Of a stretch of 64,000 nucleotides of DNA, positions 46,003 through 56,126 are shown one piece after another. Both the position numbers and the translations under genes were made by a program. The stretch's first letter is position 1, and each line of letters starts with the position of its first letter. The stretch lies in the NCBI RefSeq assembly GCF_963678635.1, contig NC_087070.1, positions 29,965,390 through 30,029,389 on the forward strand. The letters run 5' to 3'. The DNA is from Symsagittifera roscoffensis (lineage: Eukaryota; Xenacoelomorpha; Acoela; Convolutidae). Below the pieces are notes generated by a model that saw only the letters and a list, made by a program, of their open reading frames with translations, did not search any database and had not been told where the DNA came from.

Positions 46003-46473
46003 CTAAAAAACCTTGGTTTTCTTCAGGGCACAATGATTCCTGGAGTTGTAGTGTGGAATATGTTTATTGCAACAAGGATAATTTTTAAAATATAAGTTTT
46101 CAACCAGAGGACAGCCCAAATCATCTAGGTTTTCAATCTTTCGGTCCAAGTACTTGGCCAAAAATTCTGTCTTTTCTTTTCCTTTAGCGTAAGAAACGGC
46201 ACCGGGATTTCTCAACACAAAACTCTGAAGTATTTGATTCAAGTTTATGTAAAGATAATCACCGTTTTCCCAATGGAGACCGTGTAAATAATTTGTTAAC
46301 CAGTTGTAAGCTTTTTGTTCAAGCTTTGGTAGTAAATTGAAATTCACTGGAGGTAAAAAAATGAGTCCATCGCTGTAGTCTGAAGTTGTTATTGCTAATT
46401 CTTTAACCACAAAGGCGTTTTTCTTGTAACGAAAGCCTTCCACGTCAAGCACAACTGATCTCTCGCCTAGCAT
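46003..46473 (-). CDS. Polinton accessory protein with VLDVEGF motif
   Basis: A 156-codon ATG-started intact frame. It begins with SVVLDVEGFRYKKNAFVVKELAI and ends with a Cys/His cluster (GCPLVENLYFKNYPCCNKH ... RNHCALKK). The DVEG..KEL start recalls the first strand of RNase H-fold 3' exonucleases (DxE), and the C-terminus could bind zinc. I recall similar ORFs in arthropod Polintons. A nuclease role is a guess. The start overlaps the upstream gene by 7 bases. Confidence 0.6.
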   Translation of the reverse strand: MLGERSVVLDVEGFRYKKNAFVVKELAITTSDYSDGLIFLPPVNFNLLPKLEQKAYNWLTNYLHGLHWENGDYLYINLNQILQSFVLRNPGAVSYAKGKEKTEFLAKYLDRKIENLDDLGCPLVENLYFKNYPCCNKHIPHYNSRNHCALKKTKVF

Positions 46474-46935
46474 TCTAGTAAATGATAAACTTCTGGTTTT
46501 TTCAACTTAATGAAAAGGCAGAACGCTATTCCACTCAAATGTCCCAATAAGCTGTTGTTACAGTTCCAGGGCAACATGTAACAGTACGTGGGACCCTGTT
46601 GATAAAAGTCGTGTATAAATCCTGTCGCATCGTGCAAAATAGCGTGCAATCGTAAAATTTTGGAATTTTTCAAGTATTTGTCCCAGGAAGAGTTATCAAT
46701 ACCAATGAAGCTACCATAAGGTCTCAACTTAATTCAAATGTCGTAGTTAAGGTTATCAGAACTAACAAAAAACAGAGAACATGCAGCTAGAAAATAGTTG
46801 CGTCGGTTAGAATTATCAGGATAAGTTTGTTTCAAAGACGTATAAATTTCGTGAATTATTTTCAAATCAATAGGAGTTACTCTGCTTTTTTGCAATTTTA
46901 TTATTTATTTTTTCCAACACATCTCCAACCTGCTG
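46467..46935 (-). pseudogene. Polinton accessory gene with one TGA, unknown
   Basis: One frame runs from about 46890 (PIDLKIIHEIYTSLKQTYPD) through FLAACSLFFV to a TGA near 46738, and then continues in the same frame (GSFIGIDNSSWDKYL ... DATGFIHDFYQQGPTYCYML ... LLGHLSGIAFC). The 3' half is rich in aromatic residues and Cys. No family recognised. It sits between two intact accessory genes. Confidence 0.5.
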
Positions 46936-46939
46936 AATT

Positions 46940-47428
46940 TCAAGCCAGTGGAAATAAAAACAAATACCATTTAGATTCATTAAGATAACGGTGGTAATTA
47001 ATTAAATAAACCACCGGAAGTTTTTTGTATTTTGATAGCTTGTTGAAACATAGACGGATTTTTCTCTCCAAGTCTTTATCAACCCATAAAGAGTTGAAGT
47101 CAAACGAATAGTCGAATACGTTTTCATAATCAGCAATATTCAAATCGCTCACAGTACCATACTTTTGTTTTGTAGAAATGCACCAAGAGATTTGTTGAAG
47201 CTCACTCAAATAAAATTGTTCTTTCAAAATTAACTCGTATTCTTTCTTTGAAAATTCCGTTGCCCTTTCAAGGAAGACGCCGTAGCGTTCATTACAAAAT
47301 TTGAAAAATGAGTTTTTTTCTGCGGTTGAAAACACTCTTAATTGTAAATGTTCATTATCAATATCTTCAGTACACCAAGTTCCCTCTAATTTCATTTTTC
47401 TTATTTCAAAATTTGACAAATTTATCAT
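46940..47428 (-). CDS. Polinton first accessory gene, unknown, 162 codons
   Basis: ATG at 47428, intact. It is the first gene inside the right end, about 280 bp from the terminal repeat. The sequence is mixed charged and aromatic with probably helical segments (SKKEYELILKEQFYLSELQ). No signal peptide or clear membrane span. I do not recognise a domain. Confidence 0.55.
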   Translation of the reverse strand: MINLSNFEIRKMKLEGTWCTEDIDNEHLQLRVFSTAEKNSFFKFCNERYGVFLERATEFSKKEYELILKEQFYLSELQQISWCISTKQKYGTVSDLNIADYENVFDYSFDFNSLWVDKDLERKIRLCFNKLSKYKKLPVVYLINYHRYLNESKWYLFLFPLA

Positions 47429-47704
47429 TTGGTTTGTTTTGCCCAGAAACGGCCGCCGCCTTTGGAGAGTAATTTCAATTTACTGCCTTTTCACCATAAA
47501 ATTTAGGTCAAGTTAAGGAATTAGTTTACTGCTGCCAACAGTTAAGCTACACTGCCAAAATGGCCGGCGAATTTTTATTATATACCATAAAAGCCAATTC
47601 CCCGTTCACTAACAAATTTCAACTAGATCGAAAGTTCATTTGCCCGAAACAAATATAACAATTAATTTGATTCATATAATTAACCAGGACGAATAATTAG
47701 GACC

Positions 47705-47954
47705 CCAAAATTTGGAATTAGAAAGAATTTTGTATCGTGTCCCTTGTTGTTAAGCTAAACTTAGCAAGATCGTAAGTAGGGGGTCTTCTGCTTTCTGGGC
47801 GGAAAATTTGTTTCGTTTACAAAATCCTAGGATGAGGGTCCTCCAAAAAATAAAGGACCCCTTTCCTAGGATTTTGCTTTACGTGAGGACCCCCCCCCCC
47901 CCTCCCTTAGGAAGGACCCCCCTCTTAGGATCCGGGACACGATACAATACTACT
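47705..47954. repeat. Polinton right terminal inverted repeat
   Basis: About 250 bp matching the left end in reverse complement. It ends GGGACACGATACAATACTACT. It contains a 14-base C-run next to CCTTAGGAAGGACC. Confidence 0.88.
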
Positions 47955-47960
47955 GAAAGT
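47955..47960. repeat. target-site duplication, right copy (GAAAGT)
   Basis: Identical to 30966-30971. It reads ACT TTC in the host minus-strand frame. Confidence 0.9.
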
Positions 47961-48451
47961 ATCTATCGCTTTGTTCAAACTGTTTTCAAGCACAGTGCAC
48001 GAATTAGACAACTCTGAAATGCCTAATTTCATATGCTCAACCTTTTTTTTCTGTTCATTCAGTTCCTGTAAAGACTTCTTCTCGAATGCATGGAGATTTC
48101 CAACATTCTGTGCGTTTTGCATTTTGTGTTTCAGCTCCGTCAACTTTTCGAGTTTTTCAATATGAGAGACAATTTCCTCGTTTACATCGACAGACTTTGT
48201 CACCAATCGGTTGTAATTGTTTTGATACTGTTCAACTTGTTTCCAAGATTCGTTTGATGCTGTAGTTAAGTCTTTGAGCACTGAGTTTATCGGAACAACG
48301 TGGTGCTCTACATGACTCTGGCTCCAACAATCTTCGCAAATAGCGGTCGAGCAGTTCTTGCAGTAGACTCTCTTCGCTTTTTGTGAACACTGCAAACGTC
48401 TTGTCCAGCTTGGTTGTCTAGTACAGCACTTGCTGTGCTCTGTTGTAATGC
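47955..48451 (-). CDS. TRIM-like host gene, B-box and coiled-coil exon, cut by the Polinton
   Basis: On the minus strand the exon starts after an acceptor TTTGCAG|GCATTACAAC at 48451. It encodes a B-box-type zinc module (HSKCC ... CSQKAKRVYCKNCSTAICEDCWSQSHVEHHVV, given here in parts) and then a long helical heptad region (VNEEIVSHIEKLEKLTELKH and onward). It runs to AIDTF, where the Polinton interrupts it; read-through into the element would add eight residues and stop. RING plus B-box plus coiled coil is the layout of TRIM-family E3 ubiquitin ligases. The frame continues at 30971. Confidence 0.86.
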
Positions 48452-48908
48452 CTGCAAACAGTAAATACTTTTAAGAAGGCAACTGTAGGACTGCTTACTT
48501 AACCACGACGACTATAAAGTCAAAAGCCATCATTTTGAAGATGACTTCCCAATAATAATCACTTAGCGTAGAGATTTGAACTTATTCTGTATCAAGGAGA
48601 AAGATCTGATAAAAATACAGCTGATAATCCAGCATAAAAGGAAGTGTAAATGCAATTTCCCTCAAAAATTTAGGAAGATTTTGGGGAAAAAACTGCAAGA
48701 CCATTACAATCATGGTACGATGAAACTGCAATCATTTGTCCTAATAAAGTTGTTTCCTTACTTTAGATTTACTAACCATTTTTTTGTTATTTTAAATCAG
48801 GATAGCCAATTGTTTTCTAAAGAAAAACTTTCCAATCAACTTGAAATAATAAATCGATGGCTTGGAAGTGTCAAATTTCCTTCTTATTAACTAGTCTTAG
48901 AAAATTAC
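48452..48908 (-). other. intron of the TRIM-like gene
   Basis: 457 bp between the donor GCAGTTGAG|GTAATT and the acceptor TTTGCAG|GC. The plus-strand frame inside it (48576-48890) is not supported. Confidence 0.75.
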
Positions 48909-49127
48909 CTCAACTGCGGTTTTCAAATCGTAATTGACCGATAAGTCGTTCTCATTTCTAATCCTGGCAGCAATCGGCTTTCGACACTTGAAACACATTC
49001 TAGCGTCACTAGTTAGAACTTGACGCAGGCAGTCTCTCGGGCTTGAACAATACGAGTGACCACAATCTAAAGCTTTTGGGTTCGCAAGCATCTCCATACA
49101 AATACAGCATTCATTTGGATCGCTCAT
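48909..49127 (-). CDS. TRIM-like host gene, RING-finger first coding exon
   Basis: ATG at 49127, followed by NECCICMEMLANPKALDCGH and SYCSSPRDCLRQ then MCFKCRKPI: the C3HC4 set of a RING finger, close to the N-terminus as in TRIM proteins. RING domains recruit E2 ubiquitin-conjugating enzymes. The exon ends at a GTAATT donor. The upstream sequence (49128-49800) should hold the promoter or 5' exon; nothing specific seen there. Confidence 0.88.
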
Positions 49128-49805
49128 TTTGTCTCCTGGCTATGTCTTTTTAGTAGGAAATTGAAGCTTTTAAAATCCAGAACTTGAAACTTAGGCGCCG
49201 AAGATTTTCGTAACGTGAGTTGAGAAACTGAAAAACTGTTAAAATATAAACCAATAGTTAAAACATGCAGTTTTCAGTTAAAATCAGCTGTTTAGTTTTA
49301 CCTCAAAAAAAAACGCAAGTGCGGTTAAGAACAACAAAAATTTACATGTTTCTATTGAGCTCAATCATTTTTCAAGAGACCAAGATTTAAAGGCCCATGA
49401 GACTTGAAACCAAAACAAAACTATTACTAAATTAACTTTAATCTGCAAAATACTTGTACTTTGTTAAGTTATTGAGCTGTTAAAACACTTTTTGAGCTCG
49501 AATTTTAAGCTCGCCACGACTTGTCAGATCATCATACGCCTCAGGTGTTCAATTGGGTCTCTTGAATACCTACACGCATCGCCTGTGCGCCAATTTCACC
49601 GCGCATCTAACTTCGAGTAGCTGTTTTCGACAGATGCTATCGGATGCATAAGTGGGATCGTTACCAATTTGAGATCACAGAAACCACGTTGAATCTCCTT
49701 TTCATCTCCTTTTCCCGTTTTAAGGGCCCCGTTTTTTAAAAGAATTTCGCAGATAGTCTTTTTTTTCATTTTTCACGATTCTTCGTTGAACGGTCTTTTT
49801 GCATA
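49128..49805. other. upstream region of the TRIM-like gene, no gene seen
   Basis: Non-coding. No TATA or other promoter element that I can support. Confidence 0.35.
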
Positions 49806-51400
49806 TATAAAAACTGATGACGTTTACCGAGACTTGGAGAAAAAAAAGCTGATTTTGACTTTTCAAATTACGATAAGGACCATTTCCTGTTCGAGGATAC
49901 CAATAAGAAAGTTGTGCTGAAGTTCAAAGACGAGACTGGTGGAAAGCCGATCAGAGAATTCATCGCCCTAAAACCGAAACTATATTCGGTCGTCCTTAAT
50001 GGTAAATTAAATTTAAGCCACCCTTCCACCCCCATTCCTACCTTTTATAGAACAAAATTACCGCCACCAACCTCCCTACACCCCTTAATTTGTTGCATTA
50101 AACTATGGGCATTTAGCTGACTTATGCAACATTATACAATGTTGCCTAAACGTTGATTTATCTGACAACATATTCCCTCTCTTTTCCTCTTTTTTAATCA
50201 TAATTTAGAGTCTTCTGCTCTTTTTTGGTAAAATGAATCAAACTTTGTTTGGTATAAAATGAGTTGCTGAAGTGAAATGAAACTATCCCCTGCGTTGTAG
50301 AAAAGAATAATAATTTTGCTTCTGTTTAGAAGGCACTCAAAAAATTGAGTGCCAAAGGAATTAAACGGAGTGCACAGAGAGAACTGGTCCACCAAACCTT
50401 CAGGGACACATTATTCACTGGAAAAACAATGAGAGTGTACAACTTTAATATAGTTTCGAAAGGTCACACCAATATGACAGTGAAACAAAACAAACTTGCT
50501 TTATCACCATTCGACTCAAAACGTTTTCTACTTTTCGACGGATTTTCGACAGTGCCCTTTGGCCATAAAGCCGATGAAGAAAATGCTTTTCTAGAAGACA
50601 TTTACATGGACACCGAGTGGGCCAACTCATACAATGAAACTGATAACAGTTCTCCCGATTTTACACTTCCGGATTGGGGATTTTTACAGCGGCCCTACTC
50701 AGAAGCAGAGCTGCAAGAAGAAGAAGAAGCTTCTAGTAGCCGAGTCCGTGAACGTCCCCCTATAAAAAACCCATTTATTTTATTTGAAGCTTCAGAAGAA
50801 CGACCATCTAAAAAACAGCGCAAAGAAAACCAAAACAATAAACATTAAAGTCTGAAACATATATTTTCAGATGATTTTTACTGTTCGTCCTTTTTATACT
50901 TCGACTTGTATATGTTTTGGTTTGTACCAATTTACAACTAATAAAATACTCGTATTGAGCTCAATCACTGTTTTAACATAAATAGCTTCAGGCAAATAAA
51001 CTAGTAGACGCAAACCAAGTGGTAATTCAAACAAATGTGTGAAATCCTTGACGAAAAGAAAGAAAGCCAGGAAATGATATCCACATGAAACTAGGACGAA
51101 AAAAGAAAAGTTCAGGAATTAGGACGATTAATTTTAATTATCGCGGGAAAAGGGACCGCTTTCAAAGGAATTAGAAGGAATTATTGTATCGCGTCCCGGT
51201 TGTTGAGCTCAGCTTAACAAGATCCTAAGGAGGGGGTCTTTTACTTTAGGGGTGGGAACTTGCGATCATTTACAAAATCCTAGGATAGGGGTCCTCCAAA
51301 AAAATAAGGACCTTTTTCCTAGGATTTTGCTTTACGTGAGGACCCCCCCCCCCTTAGGAAGGACCCCCCCTTAGGATCCGGGACACGATACAATACTACT
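49806..51400 (+). mobile_element. truncated, inverted second Polinton end with polB 3' exons
   Basis: About 1.6 kb are the reverse complement of 30972-32589, nearly identical over the polymerase part (49806-50848). It begins abruptly after motif C of polB (TATAAAAACTGATGACG), carries the 328-bp intron and the last exon, and ends in the same terminal repeat at CAATACTACT (51400). Differences: one extra A before SAKGIKR that shifts the frame, one extra Glu codon, a few substitutions, and a ~50 bp segment missing near 51050. There is no matching target duplication with the main copy, so it is a separate insertion or a rearranged fragment. Confidence 0.9.
50345..50848 (+). pseudogene. polB last exon, second copy
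   Basis: 167 codons open, against 166 in the main copy, with shared SAKGIKRSAQRELVHQTF and MTVKQNKLALSPFDSKRF. This is the conserved C-terminal thumb of the Polinton polymerase, followed by an acidic/Ser-rich tail ending KKQRKENQNNKH. The extra A upstream puts it out of frame with the preceding exon. Confidence 0.85.
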
Positions 51401-51405
51401 GAGAA

Positions 51406-54175
51406 CTTCTTGGAATGTTAAACTTCTTAAGTAAATACGCATACAAAATGCAGCTAAACTTAAGACCATTTTACGTTATCCTTAGACAGCAGAATTAGTT
51501 CAAATGGACAACAGAACATCAGAAACGATTTGAAGAGATAAAAACTCTTCTCACTGAACAATTATCAAACACTATTACAGATCCCAATCAACCATTTTAT
51601 ACCATGTGCGATGCCTCAAATTTTGGTATCGGCGCAGCCTTATTACAATCTCACAATAGAACGAATAAAATGAACCTCATTTTCGCAAACTCTAGGTTCT
51701 TCACACAAGCTGAACTTAGACTCTCTACCCTTATGAGAGAATGCACAGCCATAATATATGCACTTACAGAATAAGAATGTTTAATACTTGGATCTAAGAA
51801 TCCAACAGTTTTTTTTACAGATCATAAACCAAAAAATCTTTCTTTTTACACAAAAATCAAACCCAAACCAGAGAGTTTATAGATTTTAACAAACTTCAAT
51901 GAAAATCCCAAATATACATATAGTTTGGACAGCAGAAAAAAAACCTCGCGCTACCCGATACTCTCAGTAGAAATACACCGCCTGAATTATTAACACGAAA
52001 AACAACAGTTGAAATACCACAAAATATAAAAGTTTTCCTTGGATAAGATGAAACATCACCACGATTATAATGCAAATATGCAGGAAAAAATGATATAGAC
52101 CAAATAATCTACAACATTTCCCACTATATCTAGAATACCAAAACAATCATTCCGAAGTAGAATTACTAGGAAGATCTAATTTCAAACCGTTACCATACTC
52201 TTCATGGATAAAAAACAACACACAACAGAAACCAATTAAACAAAAATTTAAAAAAAAGACCTATTCCCTTTGATAGAAAATAAATCTCACTGATACAATA
52301 AATTTATCAGGTCCACCAAAAAAAAATTCAAAATATACAATCAAGCATGTTTTTAACCTTCATGACCCACTTGATACAATACCTCTATCAAAAGTAGAAA
52401 TTGAAAATTTTTTTCTCCCAATAACAGAAAAAAATACACTCGAATTGTTACAAAAACATCACAACCTTGACCCAGCCATTAGGCAATTAAAATCTTGGCT
52501 CAAATATAAAACCAAGCCACTTAAAGCCAATACCACCATACTAGGAAACGAAACCCTTCTTAGATATTTCAGAAAAATTAACAACACGTCTATCAATGAA
52601 AACACATGTATCCTAGAATACCAAACACCTGATATCAAAGTACCCTGCTTAGTTTTAGTATGATGCTTATAGCTTTTTATACCTCTCACTCTTTACACAC
52701 TAGAGGACACTCAGGAGCAGAAAAAACATACTCAAATTTTATACAAAGTTTTTATTTCCCAAATGCACCAATTTGTATAAAAGTATTATGCAACGATTGC
52801 ATAACAAGTCAATTGAACAAATCATACCCAAAACCAACACAAATCGCAGAAAAACAAGATTTTAAAGGACAAAATTTATATTTCAATCACAAAATTTCAA
52901 TTCAAAAGGACCAATATCACCATCCTCAGAAGGAAACTTATACATAATGGTCATAGTAGATGCATTCACACACTACGTAGCACTTATCCCAGTGCCTCTG
53001 TGTTATGCTTATTATGCATATACAACACTTTATGAACACTGGATAGCAAAATTCGGTTTACCCAAAATCCTTGTCACAGATAATGGCACTGAATTTATAA
53101 ATAACGACATCATTACACTATGCCACTTATTTAAAATTAAACACAAACCACGTATATCTCACGCACCTGGGACTATTGAATTAGTCGAAGACATGAACCG
53201 TTCACTACAAGAATATGTTAGATGTATCGTTAAAGGAAATGATACACGATATACTGAATGGTCAACAGATGTAAAACTATTCCCACTATCTTATAAATCA
53301 CAAATCACAACAACCTTAGGTCTATCACCCTATGAATTGGTTTTCAACCAAAAACCACGGAAACCGATAATGTTCACAGCAAACTCTTTAAAAATGCACT
53401 AAGTTATTGCCAGCCCACTAAAGAATCAATATGTTACAATCTACCACTACATTCCTACGATGAAGATCATTTTCATCATCCACAAATTTTATAATTATCT
53501 TCCGGTACACACACCGATTGGATTTTAAACACAGACAAAAACACAACAAAATTTACCAGAAAGTAACAAAAAAACTTTAACAAAGACAAAATAATAATTT
53601 CCAAATAAATTCCCGATTAACCCCAGCTACAAATATAAAAATCGGAACTTATGGTTCATTCCAAACTTTACAACCCAAAAAAGATTTTCTAAAAAATTAC
53701 AACCACTACAAAGAGGACCTTACCAAATAGTTGATAAACACACTGATGTAATATACAAACTTACAGACTTAAACACAAAAGAAATAATTCAACATCGAAA
53801 CAATCTTTCACTTTTTTACCCGAAAGCGTACCCACTTCGAGAACTTACTCAATTATACCCTTTTACAGGACTCAAAGATATTCAAAATAACTCAGAGCAA
53901 AATCAAAATCAAAGCACTGATATGCACCCCATCAAAAACAGTTGGACAAAGATAAAAAGGACAAAGAACTTCCCAAACAAATATCAAAAAATGTAGACAA
54001 CAAAAACAGAAAGAAAAACCAAAAATTAGAAGAAAAGATTATACCACAAGATCAAAAAGAAAATTCTCCACATAGACAATCATCGCGACTTCGTAATCAG
54101 CCACGAAAAGATTACAAAACATTCATCCCACAATCTAAAATTTTAAAGAAAGTTGAATTTCAAAAGCCACGTTAA
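51406..54175 (+). pseudogene. pol of the env-bearing retroelement: RT end, RNase H, integrase
   Basis: Starts within the RT thumb (GMLNFLSKY), then FKWTTEHQKRFEEIKTLL, RNase H with MCDASNFGIGAAL and TDHKP (51600-51830), a linker, and an integrase HHCC finger (HTRGHSG ... LCNDCITSQL, 52690-52815). The core is at 52947-53402 (IVDAFTHYVALIP, VTDNGTEFIN, and the Glu position in ELVEDMNRSLQEYV), and a C-terminal RGPYQIVDKHTDVIYKLTD at about 53715. The last frame ends in a Lys-rich tail at 54175. Stops and frameshifts separate the parts. Confidence 0.85.
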
Positions 54176-54765
54176 ATTAATTAACCTTTTCACCTCTTGA
54201 AGTTATTTTTATGGACCGAACATTTTCCCAAAGATCATGTTGAAAAGCACTTGAACAAACTAGTTCAAACTCAGCCAATCAGAAGTTTTTCTGAAGCATT
54301 ACCTCATTTTTAGAACGACTTCTTTAGTCGACAAACAATCAACCTCAAGCCAACCTCTAAATATAACTGAAAGACCTCCAGATCAAAAATATGCAAACCG
54401 CTAAACATTGAAACCTGAAATAAAAAATCTCAATTTTACAACCCTCCCTATCAAACAGTTCAAAGATCAACAATATTGTTCCAACTTAGACCTCAAAAAC
54501 CTCTCAGGCAAAAATATTAAATTAGCCTAAAGAACGAAATGGAGATCATTTAGCCTAAAGTACGAATATTTCTTAGATACCACCAATCATCCAATAAATA
54601 ACAACAAAACCAGGAAGACTCTTAAGAGCCCTCAAGCAATTCCTTTCTCAAAAATTGCCGAAATCCAACCCATTTGTCAAAAAATCAATAAATAATCCGA
54701 TCACACTTGAATTTAGCCTCAAAAATTAAAAAAAAAATAATTCGACGAAGAAATAAGTTCTGCAA
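54176..54765. other. between pol and accessory ORFs, no frame supported
   Basis: AT-rich, short frames only. Probably decayed retroelement sequence. Confidence 0.4.
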
Positions 54766-55029
54766 ATGCTCTTATCTCAAACAGTTCACAAATTTCATAA
54801 GATACTTTCAAATCTTTTTATAATTCTTTCCAATTTTTTCATATCTTGCATAGTTTTCATATCCGACATTTTAGAAATATTCATCCTCACACTGATAATT
54901 TTTTGCAACTTTGTCATCATTTTTTATTCCCTAGCCCAAACCTACGTAATTTTTTCCAAAATCATTGACCACCTCTTTAAGTACGATTTTTTAAATAACT
55001 ATCTAAATGTTCCAACATCTATTCAGTAG
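54766..55029 (+). pseudogene. hydrophobic ORF fragment of the retroelement
   Basis: 87 codons with two to three strongly hydrophobic stretches (IILSNFFISCIVFISDILEI, LTLIIFCNFVIIFYSLA). It overlaps the following ORF in another frame. It might encode a membrane peptide or be AT-bias; I cannot tell. Confidence 0.3.
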
Positions 55030-56061
55030 AACAGATGTGTTTCTTCCTTTTATAACATTTTTCACATTTTTGACATCCCTGTTAATGACAGTATGCAAAC
55101 GTTTAAAAAAAGCTATCAAACCCTTCGCTTTAGCAACGATATTTTTAATCCTTTTCATTGAAGAATTTTACAGTAAGCATAAAACAGTAACTCGCCAAGC
55201 ATCGCTGAGCGAACCACAATACGAGCCAGTATATAATATATATCCCCTCTCCAACAAGATCTTAAAAGCGCTAGACACCTAGGTCAAAACCAAAGCAAAC
55301 TCGAAATAAATCGACAAATTATTCATCCAAGACGAAATAGAAATTTGCAAAACCCCAGAGTTCAATTCAACATACCTCATTCACCAACAACAAATCCTGT
55401 AAACCTTTCTAGCAGTACAATTCAAAGTACCCCACAGACTCCAATACAACAAAATACATCGAAAAACCACTCAGATTATTTAGGTTCAACCCCTACATCT
55501 GAACAAATCAGAGAGAACCCTTTTAATCCCCCAACCACTACAGAACATCTCGCATTTTGGATGACACAAGCTTTCACCCAAGGCAACCCAAATTTAGTAA
55601 TTGATCCAATAGACTTTTCATCTGACACATGTTTGTCACTAACTGAAACTCTTTCACTTCCTTCAACCCCTTCTTCAACTCAAATTTCACAAACACCATT
55701 TCCTCCAAATTTTCCTACAAATCTCGACGCCAGAAATAGAGAAATATTAACAAATAACATACCACCACGGTTAGATTGGAATACATTCGTAGCACCCTCT
55801 CCATTATTTGGACAACATCACCAAAATCACAGATTACACAACTGGGCACTGAACAGATTACAATATCGACAAGACATCCACAAAGATATTCAAGACCATA
55901 ATATACAAATACTTACACAAGACAACTTGACCCTAAAATTTGAAATCACAGTAAGACTAAATAATATAATTCATTGTAACTTACCCCTAGCCCCTCCAAA
56001 TATAACAGCTCAATTTTTACTTCCCCCGTTTATAACCACAGAAAAATCCAAAATAAAATAG
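55007..56061 (+). pseudogene. accessory ORF with N-terminal membrane segment and Thr/Pro/Ser-rich body
   Basis: ATG at 55007. A hydrophobic segment (LPFITFFTFLTSLLM) and a second one (ALATIFLILFIEEF) are followed by a frame break near 55275. The larger part (to 56061) is rich in Thr, Pro, Ser, Asn and Gln and ends with ITAQFLLPPFITTEKSK. The two parts read as one gene of about 350 codons after one frameshift. Not a known Gypsy core protein. It lies between pol and the envelope-like gene. Confidence 0.45.
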
Positions 56062-56126
56062 ATACACAAAAAAAAGAAAATAGAATAGATCACCTTTTAT
56101 AATCCATATTCAGGACTATCGTACAC

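Larger units (their letters stand above)
30972..47954 (-). mobile_element. Polinton/Maverick DNA transposon inserted in a host exon
   Basis: This is a 16,983-bp element with AGTAGTATTGTATCGTGTCC at the left end and its complement at the right, ends of the AG..CT type usual for Polintons, and an exact 6-bp target duplication. It encodes the diagnostic set: protein-primed DNA polymerase B, retroviral-type integrase, FtsK/HerA-like packaging ATPase, adenain-type cysteine protease, and double and single jelly-roll capsid proteins. All these core genes read on the minus strand and several overlap by a few bases. Polintons replicate through their own polymerase and are thought able to form virions. 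Most of the core genes here carry stops or frameshifts, so the copy is defective. A cargo block with opposite-strand genes lies between protease and polymerase. Confidence 0.95.

Noticed and set aside
30972..51400. One 20.4 kb Polinton with 1.6 kb terminal inverted repeats that has captured a TRIM gene as cargo
   Set aside because: The 6 bp outside 51400 (GAGAAC) do not match the left GAAAGT, whereas those outside 47954 do. The TRIM reading frame resumes across the 30972-47954 element, so the gene is the host target, not cargo.
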